A stretch of DNA of 64,000 nt from assembly GCA_017513445.1 (NCBI GenBank), contig JAFXFS010000013.1, positions 1-64,000 on the forward strand, given 5' to 3'. Origin of the DNA: Bacteroidales bacterium. Lineage in GTDB: Bacteria > Bacteroidota > Bacteroidia > Bacteroidales > UBA932. Shown in pieces: positions 1 through 8,222 of the stretch. Each line of letters opens with the position of its first letter. Positions within the stretch are counted from its first letter, which is position 1. A program made the translations under genes and the position numbers. The notes under the pieces were generated by a model, which searched no databases, was not told the DNA's origin, and saw only the letters and a program-made list of their open reading frames with translations.

Positions 1-102
1 AAGTACATACGCTACTACAATAATGATAGAATCAAACTGAGGCTAAATGGAAAAAGCCCGGTGCAATACCGAGCTCTGTTCCAATCTAAGTCAGCCTCTT
101 AA
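1..102 (+). CDS. IS3-family transposase (OrfB), C-terminal end, partial
   Basis: The first frame of the window is open from base 1 to a TAA at 100-102 and encodes 33 residues. It contains YIRYYNNDRIK at residues 3-13 and LNGKSPVQYR at 15-24. The pattern Y-x-YYN-x-x-R followed by a G-x-SPVQYR block is the typical end of the IS3/IS150-type DDE transposase (rve family), which cuts and joins the element's DNA ends. Only the tail lies in the window; the catalytic part is to the left. The IS terminal repeat follows within 40 bases, as expected. I cannot tell whether the rest of the element is intact. Confidence 0.85.
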   Translation, partial: KYIRYYNNDRIKLRLNGKSPVQYRALFQSKSAS

Positions 103-138
103 TAATGTTAAACCGTCCAACTTTCGGGGGTCACATCA
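103..138 (+). mobile_element. Right end of an IS3-family insertion sequence
   Basis: Directly after the transposase stop lies CCGTCCAACTTTCGGGG (114-130) followed by GTCACATCA. Read outward on the opposite strand this is TGATGTGACCCCCGAAAGTTGG, which resembles the AAGTTGGAC-type terminal inverted repeats of IS3/IS150-group elements ending in TG...CA. The outer boundary is placed at 138 by this resemblance; the left repeat and target duplication are outside the window, so the exact end is approximate. Confidence 0.65.
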
Positions 139-178
139 TTTTTGTCATCCCCTAAAATATATAAGAGAGAATAAAATA

Positions 179-2332
179 TTATTCGTCTTTTTCTTCCTCT
201 TCGTAAGCTTTAAGAAGTTTGTCTTGTACATCCATAGGAACTTGTTGATAGTCAGCGAATTCCATTGTAAATGTAGCACGACCAGAAGTTAGTGAACTCA
301 AAGTTGTAGAGTATTTGTAAAGTTCAGCTAGTGGAACACGAGCTTTAAGAACTTCGAAGCCCTTAGTTGAACTCATACCTTCAATCATTGCACGACGGTT
401 TTGAAGGTCACTCATAACATCACCCATATATTCACCTGGAACAAGAACTTCAACATTGTAAACAGGTTCCATAATCTTCGGACCAGCTTTCTTGAAGGCA
501 TCTTTAAATGCATTTCTTGAAGCAAGGATGAATGAGATTTCATTTGAATCTACCGGGTGCATCTTACCATCATATACATAAACTCTGATGTCACGAGCAT
601 AAGAACCTGTAAGTGGACCCTCTTCCATCTTCTGCATCAAACCTTTCTTAATAGCAGGCATAAATCCAGCGTCAATTGCACCACCAACGATACAGTTGTA
701 GAACTCTAATTTACCACCCCATTCAAGTGGAGTTTCCTCTTTACCTTTGATATTAAGAACAAGCTCCCTACCTTCAACTTTGAAACGGTTAGTTGGTTCA
801 ACACCCTCAACGATAGGTTCGATAAGCAAGTGAACTTCACCAAATTGACCTGCACCACCTGATTGTTTTCTGTGACGGTAACTTGCAGTAGCAACTTTAG
901 TAATAGTTTCACGGTAAGGAATTCTTGGTGAGAATAGATCAACTTCGATCTTATTGTCATTATTTAGGTGCCATTTCAAGATATTGATGTGTTGTTCACC
1001 CATACCATTGATAATGGTTTGTTTAAGTTCTTTTGAATACTCAACTCTGAGAGTTGGGTCTTCAGCATTTGCGCGGTTAAGAATTTCACCCAATTTTTCG
1101 TTATCCTTCTCAACTTTAGCTTTAATTGCTGTGCGATATTTTGCAGGAGGGAATACGATAGGTTTAACAACTAGGTCTGAGCCAGGTTGAGCCAAAGTTT
1201 GGTTAGTCTTAACTGCTTTAAGTTTAACTGTACAACCAAGGTCACCAGCTACGATTTCAGAGATTTTCTCTTTCTTCTTACCAGCAACTGCATAAATAGC
1301 TGAGATACGCTCTTTGTTTCCAGTTTCTGGGTTAACAACGTCTTGACCTTCAGATAGTTTACCACTGATTACTTTGAAGTAAGAAACTTCACCCAAGTGT
1401 TGTTCAACACCTGTTTTGTAGATAAAGATAGTTGTTGGACCATTAGGATCGCAAACGATATCTTTATCGTCAGTGCTTTTAACTACGCCATTTTCTGGAG
1501 ATGGAGCAACATTGATGATAAATTCCATCAAACGTTTTGTTCCGATATCTTTTTTAGCTGAAAGACAGAATACTGGGTAAAGGTCACCATTCAAGAAACC
1601 GATATTAAGACCTTTGTTGATTTCCTCTTCAGTAAGTTCGCCCTCTTCAAAGAATTTTTCCATAAGTGCTTCGTCGTTGGCTGCAGCCATTTCAACAAGA
1701 GCAGCTTTCATCTCTTCAGCTTGGTCTAGAAGGTTTGCAGGGATTTCCAACTCTTCGCGAGTACCATTTTCATCTTTGAAGCGGTAAAGTTTCATTTTCA
1801 AAATGTCAACAAAACTATCGAAACCAGATCCAACATTTACAGGGAATTGAATAATGGTTGGTTTGCTACCCATTGCTTGTTTTAGAGAATCCATAGTGTT
1901 ATCCCAATCAGCTTTTTCAGCGTCCAATTGGTTTACACCAATGATAAGAGGTTTTTTATGCTCTTCTGCGTAACGTGTGAAAATTTCAGTACCAACTTCT
2001 ACACCTTGAGTAGCATTAACAAGCATTACACCTGAATCACAAACTTTGAATGCAGAAATTACTCCACCAACGAAATCATCAGCACCCGGAGTGTCAATAA
2101 TGTTAAGTTTATTATCCATAAACTCAGCATATAGAGGTGTTGAATAGATTGAGCGTTGATAAATTTGTTCAACTTCTGTGTTGTCGGAAATAGTGTTTTT
2201 AGCTTCAATAGTTCCTCTACGGTCAATAACTTTGCCTTCGAACATCATAGTTTCGGCAAGAGTTGTTTTACCAGACTTTGAACTACCAAGCAAAACGACA
2301 TTTCTAATGTTTTTTGTGGTGTAAGTCTTCAT
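179..2332 (-). CDS. Elongation factor G paralog (EF-G2), atypical GTPase
   Basis: A 717-residue protein with the full EF-G domain order: G domain, beta-barrel domain II, domains III-V. It starts MKTYTTKNIRNV, and the P-loop GSSKSGKT at residues 16-23 is intact. The other G motifs are altered. The DTPGH motif reads DTPGA at 80-84, so the GTP-hydrolysing histidine is missing. NKxD reads NQLD at 134-137, and the RGITI switch I element is absent. Domain IV features (SGGAGQFGEV, about 490) are kept. Bacteroides thetaiotaomicron has an EF-G2 paralog reported to translocate without GTP hydrolysis and to matter for gut colonisation; this gene has the sequence signs expected of that group. Canonical fusA is at 54172. 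A TATCTTTG -7 box lies upstream at 2381-2374. Confidence 0.9.
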   Translation of the reverse strand: MKTYTTKNIRNVVLLGSSKSGKTTLAETMMFEGKVIDRRGTIEAKNTISDNTEVEQIYQRSIYSTPLYAEFMDNKLNIIDTPGADDFVGGVISAFKVCDSGVMLVNATQGVEVGTEIFTRYAEEHKKPLIIGVNQLDAEKADWDNTMDSLKQAMGSKPTIIQFPVNVGSGFDSFVDILKMKLYRFKDENGTREELEIPANLLDQAEEMKAALVEMAAANDEALMEKFFEEGELTEEEINKGLNIGFLNGDLYPVFCLSAKKDIGTKRLMEFIINVAPSPENGVVKSTDDKDIVCDPNGPTTIFIYKTGVEQHLGEVSYFKVISGKLSEGQDVVNPETGNKERISAIYAVAGKKKEKISEIVAGDLGCTVKLKAVKTNQTLAQPGSDLVVKPIVFPPAKYRTAIKAKVEKDNEKLGEILNRANAEDPTLRVEYSKELKQTIINGMGEQHINILKWHLNNDNKIEVDLFSPRIPYRETITKVATASYRHRKQSGGAGQFGEVHLLIEPIVEGVEPTNRFKVEGRELVLNIKGKEETPLEWGGKLEFYNCIVGGAIDAGFMPAIKKGLMQKMEEGPLTGSYARDIRVYVYDGKMHPVDSNEISFILASRNAFKDAFKKAGPKIMEPVYNVEVLVPGEYMGDVMSDLQNRRAMIEGMSSTKGFEVLKARVPLAELYKYSTTLSSLTSGRATFTMEFADYQQVPMDVQDKLLKAYEEEEKDE

Positions 2333-2467
2333 TATTTTATAAGTATTTATTTATTGATAATTCCTTTATCCTACAAAGATATATTTTTTTTTCAAAATAT
2401 ACGATTATGTGACTTTTATTTTATAATTGAAATAGTGGAAAATGGCAGACTTTGAAACATTTCGGCG

Positions 2468-2475
2468 TATATTTG
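2468..2475 (+). promoter_or_regulatory. Bacteroides-type -7 box for rnhB
   Basis: TATATTTG fits the TAnnTTTG consensus. It ends only 8 bases before the rnhB ATG at 2483, so the transcript would start at or next to the start codon. A TTTG lies at 2451-2454, but at 13 bases it is too close for the usual -33 position. Confidence 0.5.
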
Positions 2476-2482
2476 CATAATT

Positions 2483-3187
2483 ATGAAAGAGATGTTGTTG
2501 CAATATTATAGTGAAAACCTTATTGAGGCAGGGTGTGATGAGGCGGGAAGAGGGCCTTTGGCGGGTCCTGTTTATGCTGCTGCAGTAATCTTGCCGAGGA
2601 GTTTTAATCACCCTCTATTAAATGACTCTAAGCAACTTACACAGAAGCAGAGATATGAAGCCCGTGAAATAATAGAGAGAGAGGCAATTTCGTTCAGTGT
2701 GGTGAGTGTTTCTGAGGAAGAGATAGATTCTCTCAATATTTTAAAGGCATCTGTCTTGGGGATGCACAGAGCATTGGATGGATTGACTATAGCACCCGAG
2801 TTGATTTTGGTTGATGGAAATAAATTTTTCCCATATAAGCGTCATAGTTCTGCCAATAGCTCCTTTTTTACTCCGGCAGTAACAGCTGTTTCTTCAAAAA
2901 ACAGAGGGTATGTGATGTCACATAATGGTGATAATCAGGGTGTTATAGCGCATCAATGTGTTGTAAAAGGAGATTCCAAATATACATCTATCGCAGCTGC
3001 ATCAATTTTAGCCAAGACCTATCGGGATGATTTTATGATTAAAATAGCTCAGGAGTATCCGCAGTATGGTTGGGATGTTAATATGGGATATCCAACGGCA
3101 GCACATCGTGAGGCAATAGCAAAATTTGGAGTAACTCCATATCACAGGAGGAGTTTTCAGTTACTTCCTCAACAGGAGTTGTTTTAA
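2483..3187 (+). CDS. rnhB: Ribonuclease HII
   Basis: A 234-residue cytoplasmic endonuclease that cuts the RNA strand of RNA-DNA hybrids and removes single ribonucleotides from DNA. The active-site block GCDEAGRGPLAGP (residues 17-29) carries the acidic pair Asp19 and Glu20. A third acidic residue is Asp111 in LVDGNKF, and the KGDSKYTSIAAASILAK block at 162-178 is typical. It is longer than the usual 200 or so residues because of an insert at about 122-151 between the NKFFPY strand and the HQCVVKGD block. The start at 2483 is chosen because the family begins close to the first catalytic Asp. The gene diverges from EF-G2. Confidence 0.95.
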   Translation: MKEMLLQYYSENLIEAGCDEAGRGPLAGPVYAAAVILPRSFNHPLLNDSKQLTQKQRYEAREIIEREAISFSVVSVSEEEIDSLNILKASVLGMHRALDGLTIAPELILVDGNKFFPYKRHSSANSSFFTPAVTAVSSKNRGYVMSHNGDNQGVIAHQCVVKGDSKYTSIAAASILAKTYRDDFMIKIAQEYPQYGWDVNMGYPTAAHREAIAKFGVTPYHRRSFQLLPQQELF

Positions 3188-3230
3188 ATTATTATATTTG
3201 TAGCAGAAAGATTTATTAAAAATAAAAGTT

Positions 3231-5309
3231 ATGAGGAAAATTTCGGCGATTCTTGTTGCGGCGTTAGTCGCAATCTCTCCATTAAAAGCGGACGAGGGAA
3301 TGTGGTTGTTGCCACTTTTGGAAAAAATGAATATCAAAACTATGCAAGAGATGGGTTGTAAACTCTCTGCAGAGGATATTTATAGTGTAAATCATTCAAG
3401 TCTCAAGGATGCAGTTGTGCATTTTGGTGGAGGCTGTACAGCGGAGGTTATCTCTCCAAATGGATTGCTTGTAACAAACCACCACTGTGGCTATGGCGCT
3501 ATTCAACAATTAAGTAGCGTTGAACACAACTACCTTGAAGATGGTTATTGGGCAATGAACTTAGAAGAGGAGTTACCTGCAAAAGGATTGACCGTAACAT
3601 TCCTTGAGAGCTTTACAGATGTAACAAAAGCTATTGAAAAGGGTGTAAAAAAGGCGAAAAATGCACAAGAGAGAGATAGTCTATACCAAGTTACTGTAAA
3701 AAAACTTACTGATAAAGTTGAAAAAGGTAATAAGTATGTAACCGCAAGAGTGTATTCAATGTATAGTGGAAATGCTTACTATCTAGTTGTAAGTAAGACA
3801 TTTAAGGATATTCGCTTTGTAGGAGCACCTCCTTCATCAATTGGTAAATTTGGTGCTGACACTGACAACTGGGTATGGCCTCGTCACACTTGCGACTTCT
3901 CTATGTTTAGAATATATGCAGATAAAGATAATAACCCTGCAGAATACTCAGAGGATAATGTTCCATATCAAGCAAAGAGACACTTAACAATCTCATTGAA
4001 GGGAGTTGAACCAAATGATTTTACAATGATTATTGGTTATCCAGGTAGAACTAACAGATATATGACACAATCTGAGGTTGAGGAGCAAATTATGAAGAAT
4101 GAGATTGCTATCCACGCTCGTGGTGTTCGTCAAGATGTTCTAATGGAAGATATGTTGGCAGATCCTAAGATTAAAATTCAATATGCAAGTAAATATAGTG
4201 GCTCTTCAAATGGTTGGAAAAAGTATATCGGTATGAATGAAACATTTGAGAAATTAAATGTTCCTGAACGTAGAGCTCAACAAGAGGCAGAGTTTACTGA
4301 ATGGTACAAGGAGAGCAAAAAACGTACAGCTCGATATGAAAACACATTAGCGAAGATTGATGGTGTTGTTGAGGATAGAGCAGACCTTTTGTATGACTAC
4401 ACATATATAGCAGAAACTGTCTCAAGAATTGAGTTGGTAAGTGTAGCTTTAAGTGCTGCCAGAAGTGGTAGATCATTGGAGCAATTCTATAAAAACTACT
4501 CACTATCTACAGATATCAAAGTGGCAAAAGCTATGATTAAGATATTGAAAGAGAAAGTAGCTGCAGATGCTCTTCCATCATTCGTTAAGGAGATTGATGA
4601 AAAATTTGGTGGTGATGTTGATGCATATGTGGATAATCTATATGCAACTTCAAAATTTACAACTTTAGAGGGTGCTCAAGCTGCTATTAAGGATGGTTCT
4701 GTAGAAGAGGATCCTGCTTATAAGATTGGAGAGTCAATCAGTGCATCTATTCTACCTTATGTTAATTGTTTGTCAGAAAACAGAGAGCGTTTCAATGAGG
4801 GCAAAAAAGAGTACACAAAAGCACTTCTTGAAATGAAAGATGGCGCTGCAATCTATCCTGATGCAAACTCAACAATGCGTTTGACATATGGTCAAGTGCT
4901 TCCATACTCTCCAAAAGATGCGGTTGTATATAACTACTATACAACTCTTGAGGGAGTAATGGAAAAAGAGGATCCAAATAACTGGGAATTTGTTGTTCCT
5001 GAAAAATTGAAAGAGCTTTATGCTGCGAAAGATTATGGCCAATATGCAATGCCAAATGGAGAGATGCCTGCTTGTTTCATCACAAATGGAGATATTACAG
5101 GCGGCAACTCTGGTTCACCTGTTTTGAATGATAAGGGCGAGCTAATCGGTCTTGCTTTTGATGGAAACTGGGAGGCAATGTCAGGTGATATCATCTTCGA
5201 GCCATCACTACAACGTTGTATTAATGTAGATATCAGATATGTACTATTTATCGTTGATAAATTTGGAGGAGCTGGATATCTATTGGATGAAATGACAATT
5301 GTTCGTTAA
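3231..5309 (+). CDS. Secreted S46-family dipeptidyl peptidase (DPP7-like)
   Basis: A 692-residue protein with an N-terminal signal peptide (about residues 1-20). S46 enzymes release dipeptides from peptide N-termini in the periplasm and occur mostly in Bacteroidota. The chymotrypsin-like triad is visible: His in VTNHHCGYG (84-85), Asp in the DTDNWVWPRHTCDF block, and Ser627 in GGNSGSPV. The residue 18 positions after the serine is Gly645 (FDGNWEAMSGD). In Porphyromonas enzymes this S1-pocket position is Gly in DPP7 (hydrophobic P1) and Arg in DPP11 (acidic P1), so DPP7-like specificity is inferred. A TATATTTG box at 3193-3200 could be its promoter. Codon use suggests solid expression. Confidence 0.93.
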   Translation: MRKISAILVAALVAISPLKADEGMWLLPLLEKMNIKTMQEMGCKLSAEDIYSVNHSSLKDAVVHFGGGCTAEVISPNGLLVTNHHCGYGAIQQLSSVEHNYLEDGYWAMNLEEELPAKGLTVTFLESFTDVTKAIEKGVKKAKNAQERDSLYQVTVKKLTDKVEKGNKYVTARVYSMYSGNAYYLVVSKTFKDIRFVGAPPSSIGKFGADTDNWVWPRHTCDFSMFRIYADKDNNPAEYSEDNVPYQAKRHLTISLKGVEPNDFTMIIGYPGRTNRYMTQSEVEEQIMKNEIAIHARGVRQDVLMEDMLADPKIKIQYASKYSGSSNGWKKYIGMNETFEKLNVPERRAQQEAEFTEWYKESKKRTARYENTLAKIDGVVEDRADLLYDYTYIAETVSRIELVSVALSAARSGRSLEQFYKNYSLSTDIKVAKAMIKILKEKVAADALPSFVKEIDEKFGGDVDAYVDNLYATSKFTTLEGAQAAIKDGSVEEDPAYKIGESISASILPYVNCLSENRERFNEGKKEYTKALLEMKDGAAIYPDANSTMRLTYGQVLPYSPKDAVVYNYYTTLEGVMEKEDPNNWEFVVPEKLKELYAAKDYGQYAMPNGEMPACFITNGDITGGNSGSPVLNDKGELIGLAFDGNWEAMSGDIIFEPSLQRCINVDIRYVLFIVDKFGGAGYLLDEMTIVR

Positions 5310-5324
5310 TATAAATAGATAAAA

Positions 5325-5975
5325 ATGATAAAGGCATACTCCGTTGAAAAGTCATTTGGTACGCTAAAAGTGCTTAAGTCCTTGGATTTCGCTGTGGCGA
5401 AAGGCGAGGTTGTAAGTATAGTAGGTGCAAGTGGAGCCGGAAAGTCCACACTTTTACAAATTATTGGTTCGTTACTTCCACTGGATAGCGGTCAAGTCAT
5501 AGTAGATGGAGTTGATATCTTTACATTAAACGAAATAGAATTAGCAAAATTCAGGAATCAGAAGATGGGGTTTGTTTTTCAATTCCACCATCTTCTTCCT
5601 GAGTTTACTGCTATTGAGAATGTTATGATTCCTGCTCTTATTGCCAAGACAAAAAAGAGAGATGCATATAAGAGGGCAAAAGATTTGCTTCAGGAGATTG
5701 GTCTGGGAGAGAGATTGAATCATAAACCGTCAGAGTTATCGGGTGGTGAGCAGCAGCGTGTTGCTATTGCCAGAGCCCTGATTAATAGTCCATCAGTACT
5801 ATTTGCTGATGAGCCTTCTGGCAATCTTGATAGTAAAACAAAAGAGGAAATTCATAAATTATTCTTCTCATTAAGAGACAAATATGGCATTACGGTAGTG
5901 ATTGTAACTCACGATAAGGATTTGGCTGTAATGTCAGACAGAGTTTTGGAGATGAAGGATGGTCAATTTATTTAG
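5325..5975 (+). CDS. lolD: ABC transporter ATP-binding protein, LolD-like
   Basis: A 216-residue cytoplasmic ATPase of the LolD/MacB group, which powers release of outer-membrane lipoproteins from the inner membrane. Walker A is GASGAGKS (34-41), the Q-loop lies in [12 protein letters not shown], the signature is [15 protein letters not shown], and Walker B is [12 protein letters not shown], followed by the H-loop VTHD. The PSGNLDSKT stretch is typical of LolD. No permease is adjacent; a LolC/E-like permease lies at 22399, so the pair would be encoded apart. The gene sits 15 bases after the S46 peptidase and 2 bases before trmN6, probably in one operon. FtsE or another MacB-type ATPase is less likely. 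Confidence 0.85.
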   Translation: MIKAYSVEKSFGTLKVLKSLDFAVAKGEVVSIVGASGAGKSTLLQIIGSLLPLDSGQVIVDGVDIFTLNEIELAKFRNQKMGFVFQFHHLLPEFTAIENVMIPALIAKTKKRDAYKRAKDLLQEIGLGERLNHKPSELSGGEQQRVAIARALINSPSVLFADEPSGNLDSKTKEEIHKLFFSLRDKYGITVVIVTHDKDLAVMSDRVLEMKDGQFI

Positions 5976-5977
5976 AT

Positions 5978-6703
5978 ATGTCCTTTAGGTTCAAGCAATT
6001 TAGTATTGAGGATGACTGTTCAACAATGAAAGTTGGAACAGATTCTGTGCTTTTAGGGTGTTGGATGAGCATTGATAAAAACTCAACATCATATCTTGAA
6101 GTAGGTGTAGGATGTGGAGTTATCTCACTGATTGTAGCGCAACGTACGCCGGAAGTTGCAAATATCCTCGCTCTTGATATCGATTCAGAGAGTGTTGTTG
6201 AGGCAAATCGAAACTTCCAAAATTCAAGTTGGAGTGATAAGTTATCAGCAGTACATATATCTTTTCAAGAGTTTGCATCAAAGCACTCTGAAGATGTAAA
6301 ACTTGACTCTATCTTTACGAATCCTCCATACTTTACAAATTCACTAAAAGCCCCAAAAGAGAGGAGATCCGGGGCTCGTCATAACGACTTTTTACCTTTT
6401 ATAGATATTTTAAAAGGGGCTAAATCTCTTTTGAAAACTAACGGAACGCTATCTCTTATTCTTCCCGTTCAAGATGCTCTTATTTTTAAGAAACTTGCTG
6501 ATAATGAGGGATTTGACTTGGTTAGAGATTGTCTTGTCTCGACAAAAGATGGGGAAGATCCAACACGCGAAATGATGGAGTTTAAGGTGGTGTGTGGAGA
6601 TAAAAATTACCCTTTCCAGCAAGAGTATCTTACGATAACAAAAGAAAGCGACTTTACTCAAGAGTATAAGTCGCTTACAAGGGATTTTTATCTAAAATTC
6701 TAA
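5978..6703 (+). CDS. trmN6: tRNA1(Val) adenine-37 N6-methyltransferase
   Basis: A 241-residue class I SAM-dependent methyltransferase. The SAM-binding loop is EVGVGCGVISL (41-51), the adenosine-binding acidic residue lies in ALDID (65-69), and the N6-adenine motif NPPYF is at 115-119. The N-terminal FRFKQFSI-x-x-D segment and the KVGTDSVLLG block match the YfiC/TrmN6 group, which methylates A37 of valine tRNA1. Genes of the HemK/PrmC type also have NPPY but lack this N-terminus. Two bases separate it from lolD, so co-transcription is likely. Confidence 0.85.
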   Translation: MSFRFKQFSIEDDCSTMKVGTDSVLLGCWMSIDKNSTSYLEVGVGCGVISLIVAQRTPEVANILALDIDSESVVEANRNFQNSSWSDKLSAVHISFQEFASKHSEDVKLDSIFTNPPYFTNSLKAPKERRSGARHNDFLPFIDILKGAKSLLKTNGTLSLILPVQDALIFKKLADNEGFDLVRDCLVSTKDGEDPTREMMEFKVVCGDKNYPFQQEYLTITKESDFTQEYKSLTRDFYLKF

Positions 6704-6713
6704 TTAGAAACAC

Positions 6714-7166
6714 TTAATCTTTCTTTTTAGGATGCTCTTTCTTCCAAACCTGGTGGAATAATTTCCATCTAAATTCATCCTCAGCAATATATAACTTTGC
6801 AACCTTTTCAGGTGAAAGAATACCCTCGTAAGTTGGCATATCTGATAGAATTTTATATTCATAGTCTCGAGCCTTCTTGTATTTCTCGAAGCATTCTGCT
6901 ATTTCTTCAGCTGATTTCTCATTTTTAATAGCTTTCTTTAATGCTTTTAAAGCCTTTACTGTTGCCCAATGTGCTTTGTCGGAATTTTTGCAATTCTGAT
7001 TATAAACCGGCCAAAAGAGTTGTGCCTCTTCAGGTGTTAACTCAAGTTCTGCTGTAAAAAAAGCAATTTTTTGAGATTCTATTTGCTCTTTTCTGTTCTC
7101 TTTTTTCTCCTGTGCGTTGAGACTTAATGTCAAGCACGCCAATAATAAGATAAATAACCTTTTCAT
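6714..7166 (-). CDS. Small secreted protein of an ECF sigma-factor operon
   Basis: A 150-residue protein with a cleavable signal peptide ending near LNAQ (residue 18) and a mature part that is almost all charged helix. The LTPEEAQLFWPVYNQ segment (about 43-57) is common in Bacteroidota proteins encoded next to ECF sigma and anti-sigma genes, sometimes labelled sensor of ECF-type sigma factor, and recalls the Spy/CpxP helical fold. It is the last gene of the set 7646-6714. A role in sensing or buffering envelope stress is inferred only from this context. Confidence 0.65.
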   Translation of the reverse strand: MKRLFILLLACLTLSLNAQEKKENRKEQIESQKIAFFTAELELTPEEAQLFWPVYNQNCKNSDKAHWATVKALKALKKAIKNEKSAEEIAECFEKYKKARDYEYKILSDMPTYEGILSPEKVAKLYIAEDEFRWKLFHQVWKKEHPKKKD

Positions 7167-7175
7167 TTTTACTCT

Positions 7176-7613
7176 TTATTCCCAATAATAATATGCGAGA
7201 GCTTCATTTGTTATCTCGTCGTGATACAAATAATCAATGATGTCCTCATTATCAACAGTGTAGTCTAACGAAGCCTCAATGCTCTCCATGTTCGTTAATA
7301 AATAATTTAATTGATTTTGGGTGATTGTAATCTTATCGTATAGAGCATTTTCGGATAATGTATCAGGCGCTGAATCTGTTGATAAGGTGTTTGTGAAATA
7401 CAGAGTTCCATATCCAATACCAAAGATGAAGGCAAAAGAGCATAGCAAACCCAATGCTGGTTTAAGGATAGATAGGAGAGTTGTCTTTCTCACTTCAGGA
7501 TTGATTCTGGAGTGTAAAACATTCTCCATCTCCTCAAAGTAGCTTTGAGGTACACTGAATGGGTTGCTCTTTAATTCAGTCTCGTGTTGAATATTGTTAT
7601 AAATTTTATCCAT
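7176..7613 (-). CDS. Probable membrane anti-sigma factor
   Basis: A 145-residue protein with a short cytoplasmic N-terminus (NPFSVPQSYFEEM, about 17-29), one hydrophobic segment at about 48-73 and an acidic C-terminal part outside. The FxVPxxYFE start followed by a single membrane span is frequent in Bacteroidota genes directly downstream of ECF sigma factors. It lies 32 bases after the sigma gene on the same strand. Sequestering that sigma factor at the inner membrane is inferred from position and layout; there is no recognisable zinc-binding anti-sigma motif. Confidence 0.6.
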   Translation of the reverse strand: MDKIYNNIQHETELKSNPFSVPQSYFEEMENVLHSRINPEVRKTTLLSILKPALGLLCSFAFIFGIGYGTLYFTNTLSTDSAPDTLSENALYDKITITQNQLNYLLTNMESIEASLDYTVDNEDIIDYLYHDEITNEALAYYYWE

Positions 7614-7645
7614 TTACTCCTTAGATAAACAAAAATTAAAAAAGT

Positions 7646-8197
7646 TTAATCACTATATCTATCAATTTGTAATATAAAGTTCTTAACTTTCTCAAAAGCA
7701 TGGTGATACGATGCTTTGAGAGATCCTACAGAGATTCCTGTTATTTCTGAAATCTCCTCATATTTTAACTCTTGAAAATACTTCAATATAAAAACATTCC
7801 TCTGCTTCGGAGGAAGAGTGGCAATTGCTTTTTGCAGAGCCAACTGAATTTTGTTTCCATTAAACAATGGGTCTGCAATAAGTTTATTTTCAACTGTTTG
7901 TGAATAACTCTCGAATGATAAGAGAGATCGTGTGCGTCGTTTTTTTAAGAATGTTAACGACTCATTGGCTACAATTCTATAGAGCCAAGTATAAAGTTTG
8001 GAGTCTCCCCTGAAATTAGGGAGAGCCTCCCAAACTTTAATAAATGAATTTTGTATTATGTCATTGGCATCGTCGTGGTCAAAGACCATCTGTCTGGCGT
8101 GCCAATACATACGTTCACTATAAGTGCGGACCAGGATATTAAATGCCTGTTGCCTCTCTCCTTTTTTATAAAGGTCTAATATCTCTTGGTCGTTCAT
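7646..8197 (-). CDS. RNA polymerase ECF-type sigma factor
   Basis: A 183-residue sigma-70 family protein with only regions 2 and 4. Region 2 covers about 20-90 (SERMYWHARQMVFDHDDANDI, then FIKVWEALPNFRG and LYTWLYRIVANESL). Region 4 is at about 125-175 (LPPKQRNVFILKYFQELKYEEISEI, then GSLKASYHHAFEKV). It directs RNA polymerase to a small regulon. It starts 25 bases after the stop of the transketolase C-half gene and heads a three-gene set with a probable anti-sigma factor and a Spy-like protein. The signal and targets are unknown. Confidence 0.93.
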   Translation of the reverse strand: MNDQEILDLYKKGERQQAFNILVRTYSERMYWHARQMVFDHDDANDIIQNSFIKVWEALPNFRGDSKLYTWLYRIVANESLTFLKKRRTRSLLSFESYSQTVENKLIADPLFNGNKIQLALQKAIATLPPKQRNVFILKYFQELKYEEISEITGISVGSLKASYHHAFEKVKNFILQIDRYSD

Positions 8198-8222
8198 ATA
8201 TTATCTTTTAGCTACGAATAAA

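Noticed and set aside
47..292. 81-codon open frame on the plus strand
   Set aside because: It overlaps the IS transposase tail in another frame, the IS end and the EF-G2 gene on the other strand, and its Phe/Leu/Lys-rich text resembles no protein.
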